DNA of 53,630 nucleotides, taken from NCBI GenBank assembly GCA_903919065.1, contig CAIXHD010000220.1, positions 1 through 53,630 on the forward strand, read 5' to 3'. The notes beneath the pieces are model-generated. The model did not search any database. It was not told the origin of the DNA and saw only the letters and a program-made list of their open reading frames with translations. Below, in pieces: positions 40,064 to 50,186 of this stretch; the first letter of the stretch is position 1; each line of letters begins with the position of its first letter. This DNA comes from an uncultured Bacteroidota bacterium. Lineage in GTDB: Bacteria; Bacteroidota; Bacteroidia; Bacteroidales; UBA12481. A program made the position numbers and the translations under genes.

Positions 40064-42973
40064 ATGTCTCAAGAGCTATTTTCAGATGTCATGCTCGCTT
40101 CGGGCGAACTCCGGAAGTCCGGAGCCAACCAGTCCTTTCCACTGGCGAATCCAGACCAGGTATGCTATGTCGTAAAGGGTTACGTGGATATTTTTTCCGT
40201 TAACCTCGACAATGACCAGCCGAAAGGTTCCCGGTTTTACTTTTCCACGGCCGGTCAGGGAGAACTTTTGTTTGGATTCAAAAGCAATCTGTCTGGTGAA
40301 AAACGAGGCCTGATAGCAGTTCCATCGACCGATGCGGAGATAGTTACGTTAACCTTCGGTAAGATTCGTGAAATTTGCCTTCACCCGGAGCTGGCAGGCA
40401 CGCTTGCAGCATTACTCGAAAAGTGGATCGGTCATGTTTCCTACGGCATCTCCAAGGATTTCAGCCCCCGCACCGATCTGGTGGTGGAAGCAGGTCAGAA
40501 GACCGTTGTCAAAGCTGATTTAAAAATCAGAGCCAGGAGGGGGATCGTCTGGTTGGAATTTCTCAAGGGAAATGCACTTTTCATGGGAATGAAAGAGTTG
40601 ATGGAACCTGATGAACGCTTTACTTTTCCGGTTTCTCAGGATTCGTGGATACAGACCATTGAGGATTCAGATATCCGGTGTTACACCACTTTGGAATTTC
40701 TTAATAACGATGCATTCTGGTCTCACCTGCAGAATTTCTACGAAGTCATTTTCTACTGCGAATATTTCAACGCACGGCTAAACACGGTGGATGAGTTCAA
40801 TCGTCTGAGTGAAAAAGTTCAGCAGGGAAAACGGACCCATTCTGCGGCAATACTGAAAATCGCTTCAGTCCTCAACGATAACCAGCGCAACACTTATATC
40901 GATCCTACAATGGATCCGCTTCTCATTGCCTGCCAACATGTTGCAGGTTATGCAGGAATAACCATTACCGTTCCGCCAAGCCCGAAAAACGAGGAAGCGC
41001 CACCGTTGACGCTGAACGATATTACCCGTGCATCCAGGTTCCGTACAAGAAAAGTTGCCTTGACCGGTTCCTGGTGGAATCAGGACAATGGCCCTCTGCT
41101 GGCTTTCACAAAATCGGGACGCGCCCCCGTTGCCCTGATCCCGAAATCACCCGGAAAATATGAATATATCAATCCGGCGGAAAGCATCAGGAGAAAGGTG
41201 AATGCTGAAATAGCTTCCGGTTTGTCTGTTGAAGCGTACCAGTTTTACCGTCCTTTTCCCGACCAGCCCATCAATGGATTTGACCTGGTCCGGTTCGGAC
41301 TTAAAAGTTGCAGCAGAGATTTGCTTTATGTTCTCTTCGCCGGGTTGGCAGGTGGGATACTGTCGTTGTTGGTCCCTGTACTTACCGGTAAAATCTTTGA
41401 CCTTGTAATCCCCCAATCCGACAAAAACCAATTATACCTCTATGCACTGGTCATTTTCATGAGCATTGTTGCTATATCCATTTTCCAGGTGGTAAGGAGT
41501 TTTGCAATGATCCGCATCGAGACCAAGCTCGACTTCTCTTTACAATCGGCTGTTTGGGACCGCCTGCTGAACCTGCACATTCCTTTCTTCCGGAAATTCC
41601 AGGCAGGGGAGCTGGCAGCCAAGGCGAACAGCATCATGATGCTCCGCAAAATACTTTCCGACACCGTTATATACAGTCTGCTCGGATCGATCTTTATGCT
41701 GATAAACCTCGTACTGCTGTTTTTCTATGAAGGGCAGCTGGCACTAATAATCTTAGGGTTTCTCATCGTTTCCATGTTATTCGTTTTTTATACCGGATCA
41801 CGAATCCAGAAGCGTCAGCGAATCGTTATCAACATGGAAACCAAACTGTTCGGGATGCTGATCCAATTCCTGTCGAGTATCTCCAAGATCAGGATTGCCG
41901 GGGCTGAGGTTCATGCATTTGCTCAGTGGGCTGACAAATATTCGGTCAGCAAGCGCGAGACGTACGCCGTCAGGAAACTGTTCCTTACAGTGACGCTGAT
42001 GACAACCATCCTGCCGCTGATAATCACACTCCTTGTATTTGCTGTCATTGCCGGCCAGGTACCGGATACCCTTTCCACCGGGGAGTTCCTTACTTTCTAC
42101 ACCGCTCTGATTATGGCCATTGGATCGTTTTTACAACTGGGAATGGCAAGCATTTCTTACTTCATGGTTTTACCAATGCTGGACAGTATACGACCTATTC
42201 TGCAAGCCCTTCCGGAAAATATATCACTAAAACCGGAGATCCGGCAGCTTTCAGGAGAAATCGAAGTAACCAACCTTTGCTTCCGATATCAGCCGGATAT
42301 GCCGATGGTGCTTGACAATGTTTCCCTCCACATTCAACCGGGTGAATTCGTTGCCATTGTCGGTGCTTCAGGTTCCGGAAAATCAACACTGCTCCGCATG
42401 CTTCTTGGATTCGAAGCGCCCGAGAGCGGTGCTGTATATTTCGACCAGCAGGACATCTCATCCTTCGACCCGGCATCGATCAGGAGACAAGCAGGAACGG
42501 TTTTGCAGAACATCCAGTTGGCAAACGGGAACATACTTACCAACATCACCGGCGTTACAGAAGCCACTTTCGAAGATGCCTGGGAAGCAGCGCGGAACGT
42601 GGGTCTCGACGAGGACATCAAAGGAATGCCGATGGGAATGTACACCGTTATTACCGGAGGACTAAGCACCATTTCCGGTGGTCAGCGCCAGCGCATCATG
42701 ATTGCCAGGGCCATAGTCAACAAGCCCAGAATCCTATTCCTGGATGAAGCGACCAGCGCACTTGACAACAAGACCCAACATATCGTGAGCCAGAGCCTGG
42801 AAAAGCTGCAGGCAACCCGTATTGTCATCGCTCACCGACTGACCACCGTTCAGAATGCCGACAGAATCTACCTGATGGAAAAGGGAAAGATCGTTGAGGT
42901 GGGATCCTATGCTGAGTTGCTCGAAAAAGGGGGGAAGTTTACCGAATTGGTGAAACGACAGATGGTGGAATGA
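40064..42973 (+). CDS. NHLM-type ABC transporter with long N-terminal extension
   Basis: ~400-aa N-terminal extension, then TM domain and 'GASGSGKST', 'ISGGQRQRIMIARAI', 'LFLDEATSALD'. Confidence 0.88.
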   Translation: MSQELFSDVMLASGELRKSGANQSFPLANPDQVCYVVKGYVDIFSVNLDNDQPKGSRFYFSTAGQGELLFGFKSNLSGEKRGLIAVPSTDAEIVTLTFGKIREICLHPELAGTLAALLEKWIGHVSYGISKDFSPRTDLVVEAGQKTVVKADLKIRARRGIVWLEFLKGNALFMGMKELMEPDERFTFPVSQDSWIQTIEDSDIRCYTTLEFLNNDAFWSHLQNFYEVIFYCEYFNARLNTVDEFNRLSEKVQQGKRTHSAAILKIASVLNDNQRNTYIDPTMDPLLIACQHVAGYAGITITVPPSPKNEEAPPLTLNDITRASRFRTRKVALTGSWWNQDNGPLLAFTKSGRAPVALIPKSPGKYEYINPAESIRRKVNAEIASGLSVEAYQFYRPFPDQPINGFDLVRFGLKSCSRDLLYVLFAGLAGGILSLLVPVLTGKIFDLVIPQSDKNQLYLYALVIFMSIVAISIFQVVRSFAMIRIETKLDFSLQSAVWDRLLNLHIPFFRKFQAGELAAKANSIMMLRKILSDTVIYSLLGSIFMLINLVLLFFYEGQLALIILGFLIVSMLFVFYTGSRIQKRQRIVINMETKLFGMLIQFLSSISKIRIAGAEVHAFAQWADKYSVSKRETYAVRKLFLTVTLMTTILPLIITLLVFAVIAGQVPDTLSTGEFLTFYTALIMAIGSFLQLGMASISYFMVLPMLDSIRPILQALPENISLKPEIRQLSGEIEVTNLCFRYQPDMPMVLDNVSLHIQPGEFVAIVGASGSGKSTLLRMLLGFEAPESGAVYFDQQDISSFDPASIRRQAGTVLQNIQLANGNILTNITGVTEATFEDAWEAARNVGLDEDIKGMPMGMYTVITGGLSTISGGQRQRIMIARAIVNKPRILFLDEATSALDNKTQHIVSQSLEKLQATRIVIAHRLTTVQNADRIYLMEKGKIVEVGSYAELLEKGGKFTELVKRQMVE

Positions 42974-43048
42974 ATTACCAGTTTCCTGTGAAAATCAAAA
43001 TAAAGCTACTTTTAGAAATTCTATTATAAAATCATTTCCAATTCAGCT

Positions 43049-44314
43049 ATGAAAAATAAGGGCATTATCGGAATAACAGTTAGCCTGTTTTTAATCATTA
43101 TTTATTCGTTCAGTCCAATACAAACAAAAAAGGAGCCTACGGTTTATGAATGGCGCGGCGAAAACCGAAGCGGTATTTACCAGGAAACAGGTCTTTTAAA
43201 AGCCTGGCCCGAAGCCGGACCGCAGGTAGTTTGGGAATATGAAGGCGTGGGCAATGGATATGGCTCACCGATATTTACTAACGATAATATGTACATCCAG
43301 GGTGAGGTGGACAACCTGGCCTGGTTATTTGCTTTTAATAAAGATGGGGCATTGTTGTGGAAAAAGAGTTTTGGCAGCGAATGGGTGAAAAACTGGAATG
43401 GCTCCCGTTCAGCTCCAACCATAGTTGATGATCTGGTTTATGTGACTTCCGGAATGGGGAATATCTATTGCTTCAACAGATATACCGGAGAAAAAAAATG
43501 GTCGGTTGATATGATTAATGACCTCCATGGACAGTTTCCTCTGTTCGGATTTTCGGAAGCGGTAATCATTGAAAATGATAAAGTGTTTTGCACACCGGGT
43601 GGAAAAGACACCAATGTAGTGGCGTTAAACAGGTTTACGAGTGAAATTGTATGGATAAGCAAAGGCGCAGGTGAACGTCCTGCTTATAATCAACCTCAGA
43701 TTATCAAGCTCAAAAACAGGAACATACTGGTAACGTTTACTGCCTACGAGATGCTGGGGCTCGATACAAAGACCGGCCAATTGCTTTGGGTTCATAATCA
43801 GGATAACACGAAAAAAGAAGAACGGGAACCGGGAAAAGGCGACACCCATGCAAATACAATTATTTATCAGGATGGGTTCATTTATTATGCGGCAGGGGAT
43901 GGCAACTGCGGGGTAAAACTGAAACTGACGCCCGATGGGAAAACCATAACCGAGGTATGGCGTAATAAGGAATTCGACAGCTATATGGGTGGCATTGTTA
44001 AAATTGGCGACCATTTGTATGGCGGAAGTTCGGCTAAACCCGAATTTAAAAGTATCAATGCCATTTCGGGACAGATTGAAAAGACATTGAAGATTGGCTC
44101 CGGTGCAGTGATTGCGGCTGATGATATGCTCTATTTTTACAATTTGAAAGGTGAGGTATATCTGGTTAACGCGGACCCGGTTAATATGGAGGTTGCCGGT
44201 AAATTCAGAATGATCAAGGGTGCCAAGGAACATTTTGCTCATCCTGTTATCCATGATGGCAAACTGTATATGAGGCACGGTAATTTCCTGCAGGCATTTA
44301 ATATCAAAAAGTAA
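43049..44314 (+). CDS. PQQ-like beta-propeller repeat protein
   Basis: 'WRGENRSGIYQETGLLKAWPEAGPQVVWEYEGVGNGYGSPIF', 'GNIYCFNRYTGEKKWSV' blade motifs. Confidence 0.85.
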   Translation: MKNKGIIGITVSLFLIIIYSFSPIQTKKEPTVYEWRGENRSGIYQETGLLKAWPEAGPQVVWEYEGVGNGYGSPIFTNDNMYIQGEVDNLAWLFAFNKDGALLWKKSFGSEWVKNWNGSRSAPTIVDDLVYVTSGMGNIYCFNRYTGEKKWSVDMINDLHGQFPLFGFSEAVIIENDKVFCTPGGKDTNVVALNRFTSEIVWISKGAGERPAYNQPQIIKLKNRNILVTFTAYEMLGLDTKTGQLLWVHNQDNTKKEEREPGKGDTHANTIIYQDGFIYYAAGDGNCGVKLKLTPDGKTITEVWRNKEFDSYMGGIVKIGDHLYGGSSAKPEFKSINAISGQIEKTLKIGSGAVIAADDMLYFYNLKGEVYLVNADPVNMEVAGKFRMIKGAKEHFAHPVIHDGKLYMRHGNFLQAFNIKK

Positions 44315-44316
44315 CA

Positions 44317-45280
44317 ATGCCGATGTTAAGAATTTACAAAGCCGGTATCGTTGGATTGATAATCATTTCATCTGCAATTGCTATTCAGGGTCAGGATACC
44401 CAATGGCTCGGGCCCAACAGAAATGGTGTCTTCAAGGATACTTCTCTATTGCATGAGTGGCCTGCCCAGGGCCCTGCAATGTTGTTCGCGACGCCTGGAA
44501 TCGGCAAGGGGTTTTCATCGGCTGTTGCCACAAAAGACAAGATCTATGCAACTGGCATAAAAGACACGCTGGAGTATCTTACCTGTCTGGATCATAGCGG
44601 GAAGATTCTCTGGCAGAAATCCTATGGCAGGTGCTGGATAAAATCTTATCCTGAGGCCAGGTGTACAACAGCAGCTGGGATATGTTTGGAGTATCAGAAT
44701 CAATCCTGATGGTTGACGATAAGATCATCGTTACGCCGGCTGGTGAAACCACTACTGTGATTGCTCTCGATAAGATGACCGGCAAGCTGGTGTGGAAATC
44801 AGAATCCCTGCAGGCACATCGTTCCAACATGTCGCCGATGGATGGGATGTTAAGTCCGTAATGCTTCAGATTGCTCCCGATGGGAAATCAGTATCGGAGA
44901 AGTTTTCTGACCATACCTTCGACAACCAAAATCACGGGGTAGTGTTGATAGACAGCTTTCTGTACGGATCAAATTTTACGGGCAGAACAACCGGAAAATG
45001 GGTTTGCATGAATTGGAATACCGGGGAAATCACCTGGATAGCTGATTTTCATACCAAAGGTCCAATCATTGCAGCGGATGGAATGCTGTATTGTATAGAG
45101 GAGAAGGGAGGAAACATGGCTTTGGCGAAGGCCAATCCTAAGGAATTTAAAATTACCAGCTCTTTCCAGATTAAGTTCGGCACCGGCCCTCACTGGGCAC
45201 ATCCGTCCATCTATTTTGGAATGTTGCTGGTGCGGCACGGAGATTATCTGATTGCATACAATATCAGAGAAAAAGGCTAG
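44317..45280 (+). pseudogene. Degraded PQQ-like beta-propeller protein, paralog of preceding gene
   Basis: Homology to 43049-44314 passes through three frames (44317-44709; 44661-44861; 44792-45280) with missing segments at both junctions. Confidence 0.8.
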
Positions 45281-45344
45281 ACAAACCGATTTGATGGAAA
45301 AATAAATTGTCGGGCAGATGGATCAATATAATTCGAAGGAAAGA

Positions 45345-45815
45345 TTATTTTTCGTCTGAATATCTCTTCTCACTTACCTTATTTCCGTTTTCATCATACA
45401 TAGTCCAGAGACCGGCTTTCTGTCCCTTGCGATAAAACATTTCATATCGCAATATGCCCTTTTCATCCCACACGCGCCACGATCCTTCCTTAAGATCACC
45501 GGAATAACCGGCTTCCCCAGTTTTCAGGCCCAGTTCATTATAAGAAATCCATTGCCCTTCTCTCAACCCATTCTCAAACATGCGGATTTCCCTTATCGTT
45601 CCGGTACGGTACCAAAGTGTGACCTGGCCGTCCATCTTACCATCGGAGATAAGCATCTGCTGTTTCAACTGGCCATTGTCCCAATACTCGCGATAATCAC
45701 CGGAAAAAAGCTTATTGTCCTTGCCGTAATAAAGGCCGGTTTCGCCCTGGGTGATCTGGCTGTAACCAGTCAGAAACAAGATCAGGCCAGATAGGACCAA
45801 AATTGCTTTTTTCAT
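45345..45815 (-). CDS. YwqK-type MORN-variant repeat protein
   Basis: 'YWDNGQLKQQMLISDGKMDGQVTLWYRTGTIREIRMFENGLREGQW' repeats; signal peptide. Confidence 0.85.
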   Translation of the reverse strand: MKKAILVLSGLILFLTGYSQITQGETGLYYGKDNKLFSGDYREYWDNGQLKQQMLISDGKMDGQVTLWYRTGTIREIRMFENGLREGQWISYNELGLKTGEAGYSGDLKEGSWRVWDEKGILRYEMFYRKGQKAGLWTMYDENGNKVSEKRYSDEK

Positions 45816-45832
45816 TTCTGCCACCAGATAAA

Positions 45833-46183
45833 CTAACGTTTAAGCTCCACTTTAAGAGCGCTATTCTTGTTTGCGCTGACAACCAGGTCCTTGATTTTAT
45901 TTTCCTTATACGAAACAAGAGAAACCTGGAGGTTGTAATTACCCGGAATAATTCCTTTCACCTCAAAGTTCCCATCGAGGTCGGTGTAGACGGTCTGGTC
46001 CAGACCGCTAATCTTTACCAGGGCGCCAGGCAATGTTTCACCGGTGGATTGATCTACCACAGTCCCCATAATTACAGTTACCTCGGTGGACCCTTTAATG
46101 TTCTTTGATTCATTGTTTTTACCATCAGCAAAAACCGGCAGCATCAGAGCCGCCAAAAATATGGTTGAAATAAATATTTTCAT
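45833..46183 (-). CDS. Carboxypeptidase-regulatory-like domain exported protein
   Basis: 'VIMGTVVDQSTGETLPGALVKISGLDQTVYTDLDGNFEVKGIIPGNYNLQVSLVSY'. Confidence 0.85.
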   Translation of the reverse strand: MKIFISTIFLAALMLPVFADGKNNESKNIKGSTEVTVIMGTVVDQSTGETLPGALVKISGLDQTVYTDLDGNFEVKGIIPGNYNLQVSLVSYKENKIKDLVVSANKNSALKVELKR

Positions 46184-46256
46184 TTCGCATTTAATTTCTT
46201 GCCGCAAACCTACATCACGAACATTACCAAAATATAACCACAATATTATTTTATTG

Positions 46257-46278
46257 TTAACAATTTGGCCAACTTCTG
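46257..46278 (+). promoter_or_regulatory. Pho-box-like motif between divergent regulator and CarbopepD-like genes
   Basis: TTAACAATTTGGCCAACTTCTG; resembles TTAACAATTCGGTAACA at 50147-50163 (minus strand). Confidence 0.4.
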
Positions 46279-46403
46279 ACCGAATGGTGTTCTAATCGTT
46301 GGATTTCAGCAGATTAATTCCTCCAATAAATATCGATTTAATATTAGGGTAACATGGTTGGTTGTCCGAAGCTCTACATTTGCTTATAAAACGATTAATT
46401 TTT

Positions 46404-47105
46404 ATGGCTGAAGCACACCGGATATTGCTGATAGACGATGAACCCGATATACTCGAGTTCCTGGGATACAGTCTGACTCAGGAAGGATTCGCTATAGAAA
46501 AGGCCACCAATGGCATCGATGGTATCCGGCTCGCACAGGAATTCAAACCCGATCTGATTTTGCTCGACCTGATGATGCCCGGCATCGACGGCATTGAGAC
46601 TTGCGAACAGATCAGAAAACTGCCTGATCTGAAGGACATATTGATCGCCTTCCTGACTGCACGAGGTGAAGATTACTCCCAAATTGCCGGATTTTCCGCC
46701 GGCGGTGACGATTATATTATTAAGCCGACAAAAACCAAGGTTCTTGTAAGCCGGTTAAATGCGCTTCTAAGGAGAAGAAAATCCTCCAGTTTACAGCCAA
46801 ATGAGGATCATCTGTTTAAATTCGGAAATCTCATCATTGACCGGATGAAGTACCTTGTTACGATTTCAGGGCAGGAGCAGCATTTCGCTAAAAAAGAATT
46901 TGAGCTATTAATGCTTTTAGCCTCAAAACCCGGCAGGTTGCAAACCCGTGAGGAAATCTTCGGGATCATCTGGGGCGACGATGCTGTAATCGGCGAACGT
47001 ACGATCGATGTACATATCCGCAAAATAAGGGAAAAAATAGGCGAAGATTGTATTCAGACCATTAAGGGGGTTGGATACAGATTTACCGCCTCTTCCATCG
47101 ATTAA
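46404..47105 (+). CDS. OmpR/PhoB-family response regulator
   Basis: 'RILLIDDEPDILEFLGYSL...DLILLDLMMPGIDGIE'; winged HTH 'ERTIDVHIRKIREKIGEDCIQTIKGVGYRF'. Confidence 0.93.
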   Translation: MAEAHRILLIDDEPDILEFLGYSLTQEGFAIEKATNGIDGIRLAQEFKPDLILLDLMMPGIDGIETCEQIRKLPDLKDILIAFLTARGEDYSQIAGFSAGGDDYIIKPTKTKVLVSRLNALLRRRKSSSLQPNEDHLFKFGNLIIDRMKYLVTISGQEQHFAKKEFELLMLLASKPGRLQTREEIFGIIWGDDAVIGERTIDVHIRKIREKIGEDCIQTIKGVGYRFTASSID

Positions 47106-47150
47106 GAATCATTTCCGGACTGATATCAACTCTGCCTGAACGGGTATTAA

Positions 47151-47182
47151 AAAGGGCCACCCTCCTGAGAGGGCAGCCCTTT
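47151..47182. terminator. Intrinsic terminator hairpin between convergent genes
   Basis: AAAGGGC-CAC-CCTC-CTGA-GAGG-GCA-GCCCTTT, with flanking T5 on the minus strand. Confidence 0.75.
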
Positions 47183-47204
47183 GAGCTATGAAAAGATAAA
47201 TCGA

Positions 47205-50039
47205 CTATTGCTTGTAAACCTTCTGAGTTGCGATTTTACCGTTTTCGAGGATGGTTTGAATAATATAGAGCCCCGGATTGAGATCCCCAACGGAAAGCTG
47301 ATTGTTGGTAATACGCGTTTCCATGACCACCTGTCCTGTAATGTTGATCAACCTTACCGATTTTACCGCAATGTCCCCGCCGAAATGAAGGGTGCTGCTT
47401 ACCGGGTTTGGATAGACAACGAGGGTTTCAGCCACCGGTACCACATTAATGCCTGTTGCGTTCCAGTAAGATCCGCCAAGCATCGTGGAAGTACTCATCG
47501 GAAGGAAGTTCGGCGCTAAGAGGTTGAATGGATCTGTAATGGCCAGATCTCCATTTTTTGCCAGCACCTGATTGTGACGAGTGGCGCTATTAAACCATGC
47601 GGTCTCTTCGTCAACATTCCAGAGATCATTGGCAGCTGCACCGAAATTAGTTTTACAGCCTGCAAGCACAATATTCTCAATTTTGAGTTTATTGTCCTTG
47701 GCATTGGTGATTGAAGGACCTTCAGTATAAAGCCCGGTCAGGTATCCGGCAAAGAGTGCGTTATAAATATTAAGAGCAGTATTCCTCCTGAGGTGCATGC
47801 CTCTTTTGTAGTTGCTGTTGATCTGCGTTTCGGGAGTCACCAACGGACCGAACATGCTGACATTGCTGAAAATTGCACTGGTGAAAGGTTCTGCCGCGGA
47901 GCCGGTAGCATCGTTATCCGATTCAAAACCATTGGAACCCGAACCTGCATCAGCAATAGCCGGATCACGAAGACTTACTGCATACTGAATCATTCCATGA
48001 TATCCGTAATCGGTATCGAAATCATCATCCCATCCACGGATGGCGATAAGGTGCTTTGCATTGACTGAACCGCCGAACCACTCATACGAGTCATCACCTG
48101 AATAGGAAACCTGAATATAATCAACTGTTGTTCCGCTTCCGACTCCGCCCAATGTAAGACCATTGATTTCTTTATCAGGCTGGAAGGCAATACCCGGAAA
48201 CTCAATACGGATGAAATTCAGGATTCCTGAACTTTCCGTATCGTTGGTACCGCCATAATGCGTTCTCGGACCGCCTTCGATCTGTGGATTTACCTTGTTG
48301 GTGATAGCATTGCCGCATACAACCACACCGCCCCAGTCGCCGTAGGTACGACTTCCCGCTGCCTGGTTGGATGTGAAAACAATCGGTTTTGCCATTGTTC
48401 CCTGGGCAATCAGTTTCCCACCTGGTTCAACGATCAGTGAGCCCTTATTGGCTTTATCGCCACGGATCACCGTACCGGCCTGAATAGTCAGTGTAGCACC
48501 ACTTGTAACATAAACCCAGCCATTAAGCAGATAAACCTTGTCGCTGGTCCAGGTTGTATTGGCGGAGATATCGCCAGCTTCAACAATTACTGTTGTGGAA
48601 GGATAAACCGTATTCTGGGGATCAAAATTGGCCCAGCCGGCAGTCCAGTCTTCCGTACCAAAAGCACCTCGAAATGCAACATGTTCGAAGAAGGGGTTAT
48701 TGATACTGCCTGGCATGCCCGAATAATCCCAGTAAGAGCCTGATAAAACAGGCGAATTGAGTGTTGGAAGGAAGTTGGGGGCGATCAAATTGAATGGATC
48801 ACTAATACTGAGCGCGGCATTGGTTGGCGAAATATCGTTATTTCTGGATGAATTGCTAAACCAGTCTGTTTCTCCACTAACTGTCCACAGGTCGCTTGCT
48901 GCTGCACCAAAATTTGTTTTGCAGCCGGCCAGTATGGTATTTTCAATTCTGAGTGCGTTGTTTTTTGCGTTGGTAATTGAAGGACCCTCGATGTAAAGGC
49001 CTGTCAAATACCCTGCGAATATCGCATTGTAAATATTGAGGGCAGTATTCCTCCTGAGGTGCATGCCTCTTTTGTAGTTGCTGTTGATCTGAGTTTCAGG
49101 AGTAACCAGCGGACCGAACATGCTGACATTGCTGAAAATTGCACTGGTGAGAGGTTCTGAAGCTGAGCCGGTAGCATCGTTATCCGATTCAAAACCATTG
49201 GACCCCGAACCTGCATCAGCAATAGCCGGATCACGAAGACTTACTGCATACTGGATCATTCCATGATATCCGTAATCGGTATCGAAATCATCATCCCATC
49301 CTCGGATGGCGATCAGGTGCTTGGCATTGACTGAACCGCCGAACCACTCATAAGAGTCGTCACCTGAATAGGAAACCTGGATATAATCAACAACGGTACC
49401 GCTTCCGACGCCTCCCAAGGTAAGACCATTGATTTCTTTATCAGGCTGGAAGGCAATACCCGGGAATTCGATGCGAACGAATTTCAGAATGCCAGAGCTT
49501 TCGGTATCATTGGTACCGCCATAGTGGGTTCTAGGGCCACCTTCGATCTGGGGATTTACCTTATTCGTATTGGCGTTGCCACAAATGACCACTCCACCCC
49601 AGTCGCCGTAGGTACGACTACCCACTGCCTGGTTGGATGTGAAAACAATTGGGTTTGAAATGGTTCCCTTGGCTACCAGTTTTCCACCTGGTTCAACGAT
49701 CAGGGAGCCCTTATTGGCTTTATCGCCACGGATCACTGTACCGGCCTGAATCGTTAGTGTAGCACCACTTGTAACGTAAACCCAGCCATTAAGCAGATAA
49801 ACCTTGTCGCTGGTCCAGGTTGTATTGGCGGAGATATCGCCAGCTTCAACAGTTACCGTTGTGGAAGGATAAACCGTATTCTGCGGATCAAAATTGGCCC
49901 ACCCGCTTGTCCAATCCACCGTACCGAATGCACCATGGAATTTTACATGATCAAAGAAGGGGTTATCAATAGTGTTTTGGGCGATTGCCATTCCACTCAT
50001 TGCAACCAGTAAAGTAAGAAAGAGTAACGTTTTTTTCAT
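47205..50039 (-). CDS. T9SS type-A sorting secreted protein with two tandem ~422-aa near-identical units
   Basis: 'NPFF[DE]HV.F.GAFGT.DWT.GWANFDPQNTVYPSTTV.VEAGDISANTTWTSDKVYLLNGWVYVTSGATL' occurs twice; C-terminus 'VYPNPVSSTLHFGG...GLYIIQTILENGKIATQKVYKQ'. Confidence 0.88.
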   Translation of the reverse strand: MKKTLLFLTLLVAMSGMAIAQNTIDNPFFDHVKFHGAFGTVDWTSGWANFDPQNTVYPSTTVTVEAGDISANTTWTSDKVYLLNGWVYVTSGATLTIQAGTVIRGDKANKGSLIVEPGGKLVAKGTISNPIVFTSNQAVGSRTYGDWGGVVICGNANTNKVNPQIEGGPRTHYGGTNDTESSGILKFVRIEFPGIAFQPDKEINGLTLGGVGSGTVVDYIQVSYSGDDSYEWFGGSVNAKHLIAIRGWDDDFDTDYGYHGMIQYAVSLRDPAIADAGSGSNGFESDNDATGSASEPLTSAIFSNVSMFGPLVTPETQINSNYKRGMHLRRNTALNIYNAIFAGYLTGLYIEGPSITNAKNNALRIENTILAGCKTNFGAAASDLWTVSGETDWFSNSSRNNDISPTNAALSISDPFNLIAPNFLPTLNSPVLSGSYWDYSGMPGSINNPFFEHVAFRGAFGTEDWTAGWANFDPQNTVYPSTTVIVEAGDISANTTWTSDKVYLLNGWVYVTSGATLTIQAGTVIRGDKANKGSLIVEPGGKLIAQGTMAKPIVFTSNQAAGSRTYGDWGGVVVCGNAITNKVNPQIEGGPRTHYGGTNDTESSGILNFIRIEFPGIAFQPDKEINGLTLGGVGSGTTVDYIQVSYSGDDSYEWFGGSVNAKHLIAIRGWDDDFDTDYGYHGMIQYAVSLRDPAIADAGSGSNGFESDNDATGSAAEPFTSAIFSNVSMFGPLVTPETQINSNYKRGMHLRRNTALNIYNALFAGYLTGLYTEGPSITNAKDNKLKIENIVLAGCKTNFGAAANDLWNVDEETAWFNSATRHNQVLAKNGDLAITDPFNLLAPNFLPMSTSTMLGGSYWNATGINVVPVAETLVVYPNPVSSTLHFGGDIAVKSVRLINITGQVVMETRITNNQLSVGDLNPGLYIIQTILENGKIATQKVYKQ
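47500..50030 (-). repeat. Direct tandem duplication, 1266-bp period
   Basis: 'gtgtagcacc' at 48491 and 49757; 'attcctcctgaggtgcatgcctcttttgtag' at 47781 and 49047; both offsets are 1266 bp. Confidence 0.9.
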
Positions 50040-50103
50040 ACTATATAATTTTAAAATTTCACGAAACGAAACTATACAGACTCACCCGTGACTGCCGTAT
50101 TCA

Positions 50104-50163
50104 GAATGTTAAGGAATTGTAATATTTACCTTAAGTCCCTGGCTATTGTTACCGAATTGTTAA
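50104..50163 (-). promoter_or_regulatory. Pho-box-like direct repeats upstream of secreted protein gene
   Basis: Minus strand: TTAACAATTCGGTAACA (50147-50163) and ATTACAATTCCTTAACATTC (50104-50123), 11-bp periodic half-sites. Confidence 0.5.
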
Positions 50164-50186
50164 GGACACGAAATGGATTATTCCCT

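Noticed and set aside
43625-44317. 230-aa antisense ORF
   Set aside because: Antisense to an intact PQQ-like propeller gene; no domain evidence.
47205-50039. Long direct repeat considered as a mobile element
   Set aside because: The duplication is in frame within one ORF, with no transposase or terminal inverted repeats.
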